A DNA stretch of 24,066 bases from Lactobacillus mulieris (GCF_007095465.1 NZ_SDGL01000016.1:1-24066), one strand, 5' to 3'; shown: positions 7,912 to 14,127, numbered from the stretch's first letter. The notes: a model not told the origin generated them from the letters alone. Numbers and translations are program-made.

Positions 7912-8463
7912 ATGAATACAGTAGAAAATCTAGTTCGAAAAGTTAAAGAAAACGATGATATTGCCCTGCTTCTGCTATTTGAAAGGTATAAACCGATGAT
8001 AACAGCTGTTACTAAACGGTATTTTATTCGCTGCCTTGATGAAAATGACTGGAACCAAGAGGCTTTAATTGTTTGTTATGAATCCGCCGGATTATTTGAT
8101 TTTGAGCGTGGGACTACATTTGGGAGCTTTTTTAAACTTCGTTTGCAAAATAAAGCAAAAAATTTATTACGCTTTGAGCTGGCAAAAAGACGGGCTTTGT
8201 ATGCTAACGCAATTTCTTATGAAGCATTAAAAGAACGTGGCCAAATCTGTGATCCCAGTTATGAGCAATCCGATTTGCCAACAAGTATTGAATTAAGTAA
8301 TTTTATCCAAACTTTATCTCAATTAGAAGTTGTTGCATTGATGGTAATTACTGGAATGATAGATTTGAAGCAGGCAAGTGTAACGGCTCAAACTTCACCT
8401 GAGACAATTAAAAGAGCAATAGCAAGAACTAGGATAAAAATGAGAGCGTATTTTCTGCGCTAA
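7912..8463 (+). CDS. sigH: sigma-70 family factor, SigH/ComX type
   Basis: An alternative RNA polymerase sigma factor of 183 aa. A region 2-like segment runs from FERYKPMI to about LAKRR (about residues 24-103, including FDFERGTTFGSFFKLRLQNKAK). A linker follows, then a C-terminal helix-turn-helix region 4 (about 135-180, including SPETIKRAIARTRIKMR). Its position between rlmB and rpmG-secE-nusG matches sigH of B. subtilis and the competence factor ComX/SigH of lactic acid bacteria. In those relatives the product turns on DNA-uptake genes or early sporulation genes. This organism would not sporulate, so competence genes are the likely targets. That is inference. The ribosome binding site is buried in the preceding hairpin, suggesting gated translation. 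Confidence 0.85.
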   Translation: MNTVENLVRKVKENDDIALLLLFERYKPMITAVTKRYFIRCLDENDWNQEALIVCYESAGLFDFERGTTFGSFFKLRLQNKAKNLLRFELAKRRALYANAISYEALKERGQICDPSYEQSDLPTSIELSNFIQTLSQLEVVALMVITGMIDLKQASVTAQTSPETIKRAIARTRIKMRAYFLR

Positions 8464-8519
8464 AATCAATAAACTGTAGTAAAATAAGAGTTGTAGAAAT
8501 TATTAGGAGGTATTTTAAG

Positions 8520-8738
8520 ATGACAGAAGATGTTTTAAAGACAAGATTGTTGGACCGTCATATGAAGGAAGTCTTCGATTGGAGTGACTCAAACATTCCT
8601 GTAAGAGATGCCATTTGGGACTACTTCATGGAAAAGAATGGTAAAAATACCCTTAATACTGAGGAAGATATGCTTCCTTTCTTGAAAGACTCCGACGATA
8701 AGATTGAAGCCTTCGTCAACGAAAATCTTAAGAAATAA
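8520..8738 (+). CDS. small acidic protein of unknown function
   Basis: A 72-residue soluble, acidic protein (MTEDVLKTRLLDRHMKEV...) with a mid-section FDWSDSNIPVRDAIWDYF and a Lys-rich end (NENLKK). I do not recognise a family, and no membrane segment, cysteine or helix-turn-helix is apparent. The frame is supported by a near-perfect AGGAGG (about 8504-8510) before ATG 8520 and by a terminator downstream. It follows the sigma gene by 56 bases, so it could be co-transcribed with it. A role as a modulator of the sigma factor would be speculation from position only. Confidence 0.75.
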   Translation: MTEDVLKTRLLDRHMKEVFDWSDSNIPVRDAIWDYFMEKNGKNTLNTEEDMLPFLKDSDDKIEAFVNENLKK

Positions 8739-8763
8739 GACCAACTAAATAATTCTACGCCCG

Positions 8764-8785
8764 GTGGATACGCATGTTTGTCCAC
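8764..8785 (+). other. unexplained GC-richer stem-loop
   Basis: GTGGA (8764-8768) can pair with TCCAC (8781-8785) across a 12-base loop containing CGCATG. This sits in a small GC-richer patch (ACGCCCGGTGGATACGC) unlike its AT-rich flanks and directly precedes the terminator at 8791. It could be part of the 3' untranslated region or a small RNA end. Confidence 0.35.
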
Positions 8786-8790
8786 TATTA

Positions 8791-8823
8791 AAAGACCGCT
8801 AGTAAAACTAGTGGCCTTTTTAC
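8791..8823 (+). terminator. intrinsic terminator
   Basis: CCGCTAGT (8797-8804) pairs with ACTAGTGG (8808-8815), one G-U pair, three-base loop. Outer A/T pairing and a T run follow. It ends the transcript carrying the 72-residue gene. Confidence 0.85.
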
Positions 8824-8832
8824 TTGTTATAA

Positions 8833-8861
8833 TTGCGAAAGTTGTTTTTTTTTGCTAGTAT
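8833..8861 (+). promoter_or_regulatory. rpmG-secE promoter
   Basis: TTGCGA (8833-8838), 17 bp, TAGTAT (8856-8861), with TGC before the -10 forming an extended element. It lies 25 bases before rpmG and after the preceding terminator. Confidence 0.5.
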
Positions 8862-8885
8862 TAGATACAGTTTGGAAGTGAGATT

Positions 8886-9035
8886 ATGGCAGTGAAAAAA
8901 GCAGCGTTAGCTTGCACGATTTGTGGTTCGCGAAACTACTCAATCACCGCAAGTAAGACTCGAACTGAAAGATTAGAAATTAAGAAGTTTTGTAAACATT
9001 GTAAAAAGATGACCTTACATAAAGAAACGAGGTAG
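8886..9035 (+). CDS. rpmG: 50S ribosomal protein L33 (zinc-binding form)
   Basis: A 49-residue, strongly basic ribosomal protein ([18 protein letters not shown]...). Two CxxC pairs, C10/C13 and C36/C39, mark the zinc-containing L33 form rather than the cysteine-free paralogue induced on zinc starvation. ATG 8886 has GGAAGTGAG upstream. It is followed two bases later by secE, the standard rpmG-secE-nusG order of Firmicutes. Confidence 0.95.
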   Translation: MAVKKAALACTICGSRNYSITASKTRTERLEIKKFCKHCKKMTLHKETR

Positions 9036-9037
9036 CT

Positions 9038-9208
9038 ATGTTTAAGTTCTTTAAGAGTGTTGGTCAGGAAATGAAGAAAGTTACTTGGCCAACAGCAAAG
9101 CAAAACAGACGTGATACAACAACTGTTATTGTGACTTCAGTTTTATTTGCATTATTCTTAGGTGCTCTTGATTGGGCATTCAGCACTTTAACACAAATGA
9201 CATTTTAA
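9038..9208 (+). CDS. secE: preprotein translocase subunit SecE
   Basis: A 56-residue single-span membrane protein, the short Gram-positive form of SecE that clamps the SecY channel. It has the conserved amphipathic motif KKVTWPT (residues 13-19), then one transmembrane helix (about 28-48). The spacing to rpmG is only two bases, and the ribosome binding site (ACGAGG) lies at the end of rpmG, so translation is probably coupled. nusG follows, but a hairpin separates them. Confidence 0.95.
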   Translation: MFKFFKSVGQEMKKVTWPTAKQNRRDTTTVIVTSVLFALFLGALDWAFSTLTQMTF

Positions 9209-9228
9209 TAGTTTCAGAGATAATTATG

Positions 9229-9237
9229 TGATATAAT
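9229..9237 (+). promoter_or_regulatory. nusG extended -10 promoter element
   Basis: TGA followed by a perfect TATAAT (9232-9237). No strong -35 is seen. Transcription would start near 9244, about 11 bases before the hairpin at 9255. The 30 bases between that hairpin and nusG leave no room for another promoter. Confidence 0.55.
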
Positions 9238-9254
9238 CATCTTGCTAGTTAAAG

Positions 9255-9279
9255 AACCTCTACTATGAGAGGTTTTTTT
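9255..9279 (+). terminator. terminator-like hairpin in the nusG leader (possible attenuator)
   Basis: AACCTCT (9255-9261) pairs perfectly with AGAGGTT (9268-9274) around a six-base loop and runs into seven T. It can end the rpmG-secE transcript. It also lies inside the presumed nusG leader. A TTGTTT (9278-9283), matching the TTNTTT element that NusG contacts in B. subtilis, overlaps its tail. Confidence 0.88.
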
Positions 9280-9309
9280 GTTTGTCCAAAATTTAAGGAG
9301 AAATTATAA

Positions 9310-9867
9310 ATGGTAGAAACTTCAGCAAAAAAATGGTACGTTCTTCATACTTATGCAGGTTACGAAGATAAAGTTAAAAGTGACCTTTTATCACGTGCAC
9401 AATCAATGGGGATGCAAGACTTTATTTTTAGAGTTGTAACCCCAGAAGAAACTAAAGTAGAAACTGTTCGTGGTAAAAAGCAAGAAGTTGAAGAAAAAAT
9501 TTTCCCAGGTTATGTTTTAGTTGAAATGGTTATGACCGATGAAAGTTGGTTTATTGTTAGAAATACTCCAAACGTAACAGGATTTGTTGGTAGCCACGGT
9601 GGTGGTTCTAAGCCTTCACCATTATTAGATGATGAAATTGCTCGAATCTTGGAAAACCAAGGTGTAGAAGCTAAGAAACCAGATATTGATTTTGAAATTG
9701 GTGAAACGGTAACTATCACTGAAGGTGCATTCGACGGAATGGTTGGTAAAATTACCGATATTCAAGAAGATAAAGAAAAGATTTTTGTTTCAGTTGATAT
9801 GTTTGGGAGAGCAACAACTGCAGAACTAGATTACGATCAAGTAAAGAAATTTGATGGTAATGAATAA
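9310..9867 (+). CDS. nusG: transcription termination/antitermination factor NusG
   Basis: NusG binds RNA polymerase through its N-terminal NGN domain (about residues 1-110, beginning KKWYVLHTYAGYE). It uses a C-terminal KOW domain (about 125-185, with TITEGAFDGMVGKI) to link to the ribosome or Rho. In Bacillus it also promotes pausing and aids intrinsic termination. The length of 185 aa is normal. ATG 9310 has AAGGAG at 9295-9300. A terminator-like hairpin stands between the putative promoter and this gene. rplK follows after 130 bases with its own promoter. Confidence 0.97.
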   Translation: MVETSAKKWYVLHTYAGYEDKVKSDLLSRAQSMGMQDFIFRVVTPEETKVETVRGKKQEVEEKIFPGYVLVEMVMTDESWFIVRNTPNVTGFVGSHGGGSKPSPLLDDEIARILENQGVEAKKPDIDFEIGETVTITEGAFDGMVGKITDIQEDKEKIFVSVDMFGRATTAELDYDQVKKFDGNE

Positions 9868-9884
9868 TTAACCTTATTTTTTTC

Positions 9885-9913
9885 TTGTTTTACATTACTT
9901 AAGATGGTAAGAT
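9885..9913 (+). promoter_or_regulatory. rplK-rplA promoter
   Basis: TTGTTT (9885-9890), 17 bp, TAAGAT (9908-9913) preceded by TGG as an extended -10. The transcript would begin near 9920 and carry an approximately 78-base leader with an L1-type element. Confidence 0.7.
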
Positions 9914-9932
9914 ACTAGAGTATCTTTATTAT

Positions 9933-9972
9933 TGTGGGAGGAAGACTAGGTAAGTCTTCCATTTTAACCGCA
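9933..9972 (+). promoter_or_regulatory. L1-binding-type RNA element in the rplK leader
   Basis: Outer stem TGTGG (9933-9937) with CCGCA (9968-9972); inner stem GGAAGAC (9940-9946) with GTCTTCC (9954-9960). The stems are separated by an asymmetric internal loop, GA opposite ATTTTAA. Two helices flanking an asymmetric loop is the known shape of ribosomal protein L1 targets in mRNA and 23S rRNA. A second copy of the same layout precedes rplA. Confidence 0.7.
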
Positions 9973-9997
9973 TCACGGAATCAAGGAGGTTTTGACC

Positions 9998-10423
9998 GTG
10001 GCAAAGAAAGTTATTAATGTTGTTAAATTACAAATCCCAGCTGGTGCAGCAACACCTGCTCCTCCAGTTGGTCCTGCATTGGGTCAAGCCGGCATTAACA
10101 TTGTTGGTTTTACTAAGGACTTCAATGCAAGAACTGCAGACCAAAAGGGTATGATTATCCCTGTAGTTATTACTGTATATGAAGATCGTTCATTCGAATT
10201 CATTACTAAGACTCCACCTGCAGCTGTTTTATTAAAGAAGGCAGCTAAGGTTGAAAAGGGTTCTGGCGAACCTAACACTAAGAAGGTTGCTAAGGTAACC
10301 AAGGCTCAAGTTAAGGAAATCGCTGAAACCAAGATGCAAGACCTAAACGCAGCTGATGTTGAAGCAGCAATGCGCATGGTTGAAGGTACTGCTAGAAGCA
10401 TGGGCTTCGAAGTAGAAGACTAA
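9998..10423 (+). CDS. rplK: 50S ribosomal protein L11
   Basis: L11 forms the GTPase-associated stalk base with 23S rRNA and is needed for RelA activation. The protein is 141 aa, exactly the usual size. It has the Pro-rich switch near the N-terminus ([17 protein letters not shown]) and the C-terminal RNA-binding part ([12 protein letters not shown]). I choose GTG 9998, eight bases after AAGGAGG (9983-9989). An in-frame TTG at 9992 lies too near that site. It is co-transcribed with rplA, and both are probably controlled by L1 through the adjacent RNA elements. Confidence 0.97.
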   Translation: MAKKVINVVKLQIPAGAATPAPPVGPALGQAGINIVGFTKDFNARTADQKGMIIPVVITVYEDRSFEFITKTPPAAVLLKKAAKVEKGSGEPNTKKVAKVTKAQVKEIAETKMQDLNAADVEAAMRMVEGTARSMGFEVED

Positions 10424-10468
10424 AGCTTACTAGGAACGTCGGATCGTTAATTAAAGTTAACGAATCAA

Positions 10469-10499
10469 GTGGGAGAGCTAAGAGGGCTCGTTTGACCAC
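10469..10499 (+). promoter_or_regulatory. second L1-binding-type RNA element, before rplA
   Basis: Outer stem GTGG (10469-10472) with CCAC (10496-10499); inner stem GAGC (10475-10478) with GCTC (10486-10489) around a seven-base loop. The asymmetric internal loop is GA opposite GTTTGA, matching the element in the rplK leader. Another hairpin, TCGTTAA/TTAACGA, lies just upstream at about 10444-10463. The rplA ribosome binding site starts seven bases downstream. Confidence 0.65.
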
Positions 10500-10519
10500 A
10501 TTTGCAAGGAGGAAATCGC

Positions 10520-11212
10520 ATGCCAAAGCATGGTAAACAATATTTAGAAGCTGCTAAAAAAGTTGAAAAGAACAAGTTTTACTCAGTAGCTGAAGCAATG
10601 AAGCTTGTTAAGGAAACTTCATACGCAAAGTTTGATGCAACTGTTGAAGTTGCTTTCAACCTTTCAGTTGATCCTAAGCAAGCAGACCAACAAATTCGTG
10701 GTGCCTTAGTTTTACCTAATGGTACTGGTAAGACCCAAAAGGTTATCGTTTTTGCTGAAGGTCCTCAAGCTGAACAAGCTAAGGAAGCAGGCGCAGACGA
10801 AGTTGGTTCTGACGAATTAGTTGAAAAAGTTCAAAATGGTTACTTAGACTTTGATGTTGTTATTGCAACACCAATGATGATGGCTAAGGTAGGTCGTCTT
10901 GGTCGTGTCTTAGGTCCTAAGGGCTTAATGCCAAACCCTAAGACTGGTACTGTTACTATGGACGTTAAGAAGGCAGTTGAAAACGTTAAAGCTGGTCAAG
11001 TTGAATACCGCGTTGATAAGCAAGGTTTGATTCACGCACCTATCGGCAAGGTTTCATTTGAAGATGAAAAGTTAGCTGAAAACTTTACTGCTTTAAGAGA
11101 TGTTATTTTACATGCTCGTCCAGCAAGTGCTAAGGGTCAATACGTTAAGAGCGTAGCCGTAAGTGCAACTTTCGGCCCTGGTATCCACCTCGACCCATTA
11201 AACATGAACTAA
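10520..11212 (+). CDS. rplA: 50S ribosomal protein L1
   Basis: L1 forms the mobile stalk near the ribosomal E site and in many bacteria represses its own operon. The 230-aa sequence carries the L1 signature [24 protein letters not shown] segment in mid-protein (in two parts around residues 125-145). The start is ATG 10520, seven bases after AAGGAGG (10506-10512), giving [15 protein letters not shown] at 10502 is ruled out because it precedes that site. A strong terminator follows. rplJ-rplL, usually next, is displaced by two unrelated genes. Confidence 0.97.
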   Translation: MPKHGKQYLEAAKKVEKNKFYSVAEAMKLVKETSYAKFDATVEVAFNLSVDPKQADQQIRGALVLPNGTGKTQKVIVFAEGPQAEQAKEAGADEVGSDELVEKVQNGYLDFDVVIATPMMMAKVGRLGRVLGPKGLMPNPKTGTVTMDVKKAVENVKAGQVEYRVDKQGLIHAPIGKVSFEDEKLAENFTALRDVILHARPASAKGQYVKSVAVSATFGPGIHLDPLNMN

Positions 11213-11232
11213 TAAAGTTTAAAGATATTAAG

Positions 11233-11260
11233 AAGGAATCGCATTAGCGATTCCTTTTTT
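11233..11260 (+). terminator. rplK-rplA intrinsic terminator
   Basis: AAGGAATCGC (11233-11242) and GCGATTCCTT (11247-11256) form a perfect ten-base stem with a four-base ATTA loop and a following T tract. Confidence 0.95.
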
Positions 11261-11273
11261 GTTTATTTTTAAT

Positions 11274-11312
11274 TGTTATCGCTTCCAATAAAATTGCAGA
11301 TAATTTGCAATT
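11274..11312. promoter_or_regulatory. candidate operator region (cre-like site and palindrome) upstream of the glycosyltransferase gene
   Basis: TGTTATCGCTTCCA (11274-11287) resembles a CcpA cre site with one or two deviations. AATTGCA (11292-11298) and TGCAATT (11306-11312) form a perfect seven-base inverted repeat whose right arm touches the -35 box at 11311. Either could bind a repressor. Assignment is tentative. Confidence 0.35.
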
Positions 11313-11339
11313 GTTATGGTAGAATTTACAAGTTATAAT
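11311..11339 (+). promoter_or_regulatory. glycosyltransferase gene promoter
   Basis: TTGTTA (11311-11316), 17 bp, and a perfect TATAAT (11334-11339). This is one of the best promoter matches in the window, leaving an approximately 43-base leader. Confidence 0.75.
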
Positions 11340-11388
11340 AAATTCACTGATGTAAATTTTTAATAATCAATGAGAAGAGATTAGACTA

Positions 11389-12405
11389 TTGAAAAAAGTT
11401 TTAAGTATTATCGTACCTTGTTATAATTCTGAAGATTATTTAGAAAAATGTGTAAATTCTTTAGTAGCTATTCGTGACGACGTTGAAATTATTTTGGTTG
11501 ATGATGGTTCTAAAGATAAGACTCCAGAATTGATTGATCAATTTGCTCAAAAATATCCAGAACAAATTATTCCAATTCATCAAGCTAATGCAGGGCATGG
11601 TGGGGCCTTAAATAAAGGCTTTTCAATTGCTAGTGGTGAATATATTAAAGTAGTTGATAGCGATGATTGGGTTGATTATGGTGCTTACTTAGAAATTGTT
11701 ACTTTTTTAAAGCACTTAATTCAGAAAAAACAATCAGTAGATTTATTGATTAGCAATTATGTTTATGACAAAGTAGGTGCTAAGCATAAAAAAGTAGTTC
11801 ATTTCCCTCATTTGCCTAAAAATAAATTTTTTGGTTGGGATGATGTAAAACTATATTTAGGACAATATTTGATGATGCATTCACTTATTTATCGTAGAGA
11901 AGTAATTACCAATAGAGCTCATCTGCAATTACCAACTCATGTTTCATATGATGACAATATATATGTTTTCGAACCTTTACGTCATGTTAGAAAGATGTAT
12001 TACTTGGATGTGAACTTTTACCATTATTTCATCGGTCGGGAGGATCAGTCGGTTAATGAAAGTGTAATGCTTAAAAAGATAGATCAGCAGTTGCTTATTA
12101 ATAAGCGAATGATTAAGTTTTATGCAGAACATATTGATCCCAACAGTTCATTAGGAAAATATATGAAGTTCTATTTAGAAATAATTACAGCTGTTTCTTC
12201 AATTATATTAATTCGTGGTAAAAAGTCTGAATATATTGAGAAGAAAGATGAGCTTTGGCAATATATAAAAATCAAAAATCCTAAGTTATATCATTCATTA
12301 AAAAGACGGCCACTTGGAATCTGTATGAATTTGCCAACACGATTGGGAAATAAAATTGCTTCGGGATTTTATATTGTAGCGCATTTAGTATATGGATTTA
12401 ATTAA
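11389..12405 (+). CDS. family 2 glycosyltransferase
   Basis: A GT-A fold, GT2-family transferase expected to move a sugar from a nucleotide donor to a cell-surface polymer or lipid acceptor. The N-terminus SIIVPCYNSEDYLEKC, VDDGS (residues 37-41), the glycine-rich NAGHGGALNKG stretch and the metal-binding DSDDW (90-94) are diagnostic. At 338 aa it has a longer C-terminal half of unknown specificity ending in a hydrophobic segment (GFYIVAHLVYGF). That segment may associate with the membrane. The start is TTG 11389, because the GT2 motif begins within ten residues; the ribosome binding site is weak (GAGAAGAGA). It stands alone between rplKA and the ROK gene with its own strong promoter. Confidence 0.88.
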   Translation: MKKVLSIIVPCYNSEDYLEKCVNSLVAIRDDVEIILVDDGSKDKTPELIDQFAQKYPEQIIPIHQANAGHGGALNKGFSIASGEYIKVVDSDDWVDYGAYLEIVTFLKHLIQKKQSVDLLISNYVYDKVGAKHKKVVHFPHLPKNKFFGWDDVKLYLGQYLMMHSLIYRREVITNRAHLQLPTHVSYDDNIYVFEPLRHVRKMYYLDVNFYHYFIGREDQSVNESVMLKKIDQQLLINKRMIKFYAEHIDPNSSLGKYMKFYLEIITAVSSIILIRGKKSEYIEKKDELWQYIKIKNPKLYHSLKRRPLGICMNLPTRLGNKIASGFYIVAHLVYGFN

Positions 12406-12412
12406 TGATTAT

Positions 12413-12442
12413 TTGTTCTCTATGCTAAGATAATGGTAAAAT
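12413..12442 (+). promoter_or_regulatory. ROK gene promoter
   Basis: TTGTTC (12413-12418), 18 bp, TAAAAT (12437-12442) with TGG in front of the -10. Transcription would start near 12449, just before the hairpin at 12454. Confidence 0.5.
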
Positions 12443-12453
12443 AGTAGATAATT

Positions 12454-12484
12454 AAAAACATCTCGCTTGTCGGGATGTTTTTTT
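12454..12484 (+). terminator. terminator-like hairpin before the ROK gene
   Basis: AACATCTCG (12457-12465) pairs with CGGGATGTT (12471-12479), one G-U, five-base loop. Flanking A4 and T runs extend it. It ends the glycosyltransferase transcript but also lies between the best promoter and the ROK start codon, only 22 bases away. Confidence 0.88.
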
Positions 12485-12506
12485 ATGGAAATAGCGAGGA
12501 AATAAC

Positions 12507-13427
12507 ATGAGACAGTATTTAGTTTTTGATATCGGTGGAACTAACTTAAAATATGCTTTGTTGGATAGCGCCGGAAATATTATTGAAAAGGACAAGAAAC
12601 CAACTGTTAAATCAGGCTTAAATGATTTCTTGAAAGAAATGTATGAAATTGCTGACCAATATAAGGGAAAATTTAAAGGGATTGCAATTTCTTGTCCTGG
12701 TAAAATTGATGTAGACAATAAGATTATTCACTTTGGTGGTAGTTTACCATTTCTGGATGGTGCTAATATTCAAGAATTATTTGGTGACAAATATGGTGTC
12801 CCAGTTGGTGTGGAAAACGATGGTAAAGCAGCTGCCCTTGCAGAAATGTGGTTAGGTGCCTTAAAAGATGTAGTTAGTGGTGAAATGCTAACTTTAGGTT
12901 CTGAAGTGGGTGGCGGAATTGTTGTCGGTGGACAATTAATTCATGGTGCTCATTTCCAAGCAGGTGAGCTTAGCTTTATGCGTTATGATATGAATTGTGC
13001 TGACTGGAGTGGTTTTACTGGTCAAAAAGGTTCAGCGGTTAACATGATTAAGCGCGTGAATGAAGCTTTGGGCAATAGCGATTTGGAAGATGGGCAAAAA
13101 GCATTTGAAGCAATTAATGCTGGAAATGCACAAGCATTGCAAATCTTTGAAGAATATTGTGCGGATGTTGCTAATATAATTTTATCCGTGCAAGCGGTTG
13201 TTGATGGTGAACGAGTTGTTATTGCAGGTGGTATTAGTGCGCAAGATATTGTTATCGAAACAATTAGAAAACAATATCAAGCTTTAGCTAACAAGTTTTA
13301 TCGCGTTAATAATGAATTAACTATGCCAGAAATCGTTCGAGCAAAATTTGAAAATGATGCTAATATTTATGGTGCATTGTATGCATTACTTTTAGATATT
13401 AATGGACAAAGTGAAGAAGCAAAATAA
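12507..13427 (+). CDS. ROK-family protein (probable sugar kinase)
   Basis: Actin/hexokinase-fold ROK protein of 306 aa. The phosphate-binding motif is DIGGTNLKYAL (residues 8-18), followed by SCPGKID, the ENDGKAAALAEMWLGA segment with the expected catalytic aspartate, and a C-terminal glycine motif (VVIAGGIS). No DNA-binding domain is present, so it is kinase-like rather than a ROK repressor. The usual GExGH and CxCGxxGC zinc motifs are absent, replaced by AGELSFM and a single Cys in MNCADWSG. That resembles the zinc-free beta-glucoside-kinase type. The substrate cannot be told. ATG 12507 has GCGAGGA upstream. It lies between the two halves of the stalk-protein cluster. Confidence 0.85.
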   Translation: MRQYLVFDIGGTNLKYALLDSAGNIIEKDKKPTVKSGLNDFLKEMYEIADQYKGKFKGIAISCPGKIDVDNKIIHFGGSLPFLDGANIQELFGDKYGVPVGVENDGKAAALAEMWLGALKDVVSGEMLTLGSEVGGGIVVGGQLIHGAHFQAGELSFMRYDMNCADWSGFTGQKGSAVNMIKRVNEALGNSDLEDGQKAFEAINAGNAQALQIFEEYCADVANIILSVQAVVDGERVVIAGGISAQDIVIETIRKQYQALANKFYRVNNELTMPEIVRAKFENDANIYGALYALLLDINGQSEEAK

Positions 13428-13436
13428 TATTAATTC

Positions 13437-13465
13437 TTGACTTTTAGTCTAGAACTTGGTATATT
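13437..13465 (+). promoter_or_regulatory. rplJ-rplL promoter
   Basis: TTGACT (13437-13442), 17 bp, TATATT (13460-13465) with TGG extending the -10. This is the strongest promoter in the window, as expected for ribosomal stalk genes. It starts nine bases after the ROK stop. Confidence 0.85.
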
Positions 13466-13471
13466 ATTCAA

Positions 13472-13582
13472 AGTAAATTCTACCTAAGACTCGGGTGACG
13501 ATAGAAGTCTCAATATCCCGCCGAGGCCAGAAGATAATGATGAGTTTTACAAGCTCCATGTCTCTTGGCATGGAGTTTTTTT
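13472..13582 (+). promoter_or_regulatory. ribosomal protein L10 leader with attenuator
   Basis: The approximately 110-base leader matches the L10 leader RNA class bound by the L10-L12 complex. AGACT (13487-13491) can pair with AGTCT (13506-13510), and CTCGG (13490-13494) with CCGAG (13521-13525). The stretch GACTCGGGTG...CCGCCGAGG is typical. A terminator hairpin follows, CTCCATG (13554-13560) with CATGGAG (13569-13575) and seven T. Excess L10-L12 should favour termination. Confidence 0.85.
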
Positions 13583-13623
13583 AGGCCTTATAGAATTTAT
13601 AAAATCTCATGGAGGTGAACCAA

Positions 13624-14127
13624 TTGAGTAAAGCTGCTATTGCTGCAAAGGAAAAGTTAGTTGATGCTTTTGCTGAAGAACTTAAAGCTGCCAAAGCTAT
13701 CTTGGTAATTGACTACTTAGGTCTTACTGTTGATGAAGTTACTAACATGCGTAAGGAACTTCGTGAAAACGATGTTAAGATGAAAGTTATCAAGAACACT
13801 TACTTAAGACGTGCCGCAAAGAAGGCTGGTATCGAAGGTTTAGAAGATACTTTCGTAGGTCCTACTGCTGTTATCTACACTGATAACGCTGATGATATTA
13901 CTGAACCAGCTAGAATCGTTTCTAAGTACGAAGACGACTTTGATGTAATTAACATCAAGGGTGGTATGCTTGAAGGTAAGCTTACTTCAAAGGAAGAAAT
14001 CAAAGAACTTGCTTCTATCCCAGGTCGCGAAGGCTTGTTATCAATGCTTGTTTCTGTATTGCAAGCTCCTGTACGTGACTTTGCATACGCTGTTAAGGCT
14101 GTTGCTGAATCTAAGGATGAAGACTAA
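13624..14127 (+). CDS. rplJ: 50S ribosomal protein L10
   Basis: L10 anchors the L7/L12 dimers to the ribosome and autoregulates through the upstream leader. The protein is 167 aa, with the N-terminal 23S-binding domain (AILVIDYLGLTVDEVTNMRKELR) and a C-terminal helix that carries L12 (about 135-160). I choose TTG 13624, eight bases after GGAGG (13611-13615), giving MSKAAIAAKEKL. ATG 13609 and GTG 13615 are in frame but overlap that ribosome binding site. rplL follows after 65 bases. The C-terminus ends in an acidic tail, SKDED. Confidence 0.96.
   Translation: MSKAAIAAKEKLVDAFAEELKAAKAILVIDYLGLTVDEVTNMRKELRENDVKMKVIKNTYLRRAAKKAGIEGLEDTFVGPTAVIYTDNADDITEPARIVSKYEDDFDVINIKGGMLEGKLTSKEEIKELASIPGREGLLSMLVSVLQAPVRDFAYAVKAVAESKDED

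Noticed and set aside
9209..9309. tRNA-Trp or another tRNA gene near secE-nusG, as in some bacteria
   Set aside because: No cloverleaf, TTCGA arm or CCA end is present. The structure there is a simple terminator-like hairpin.
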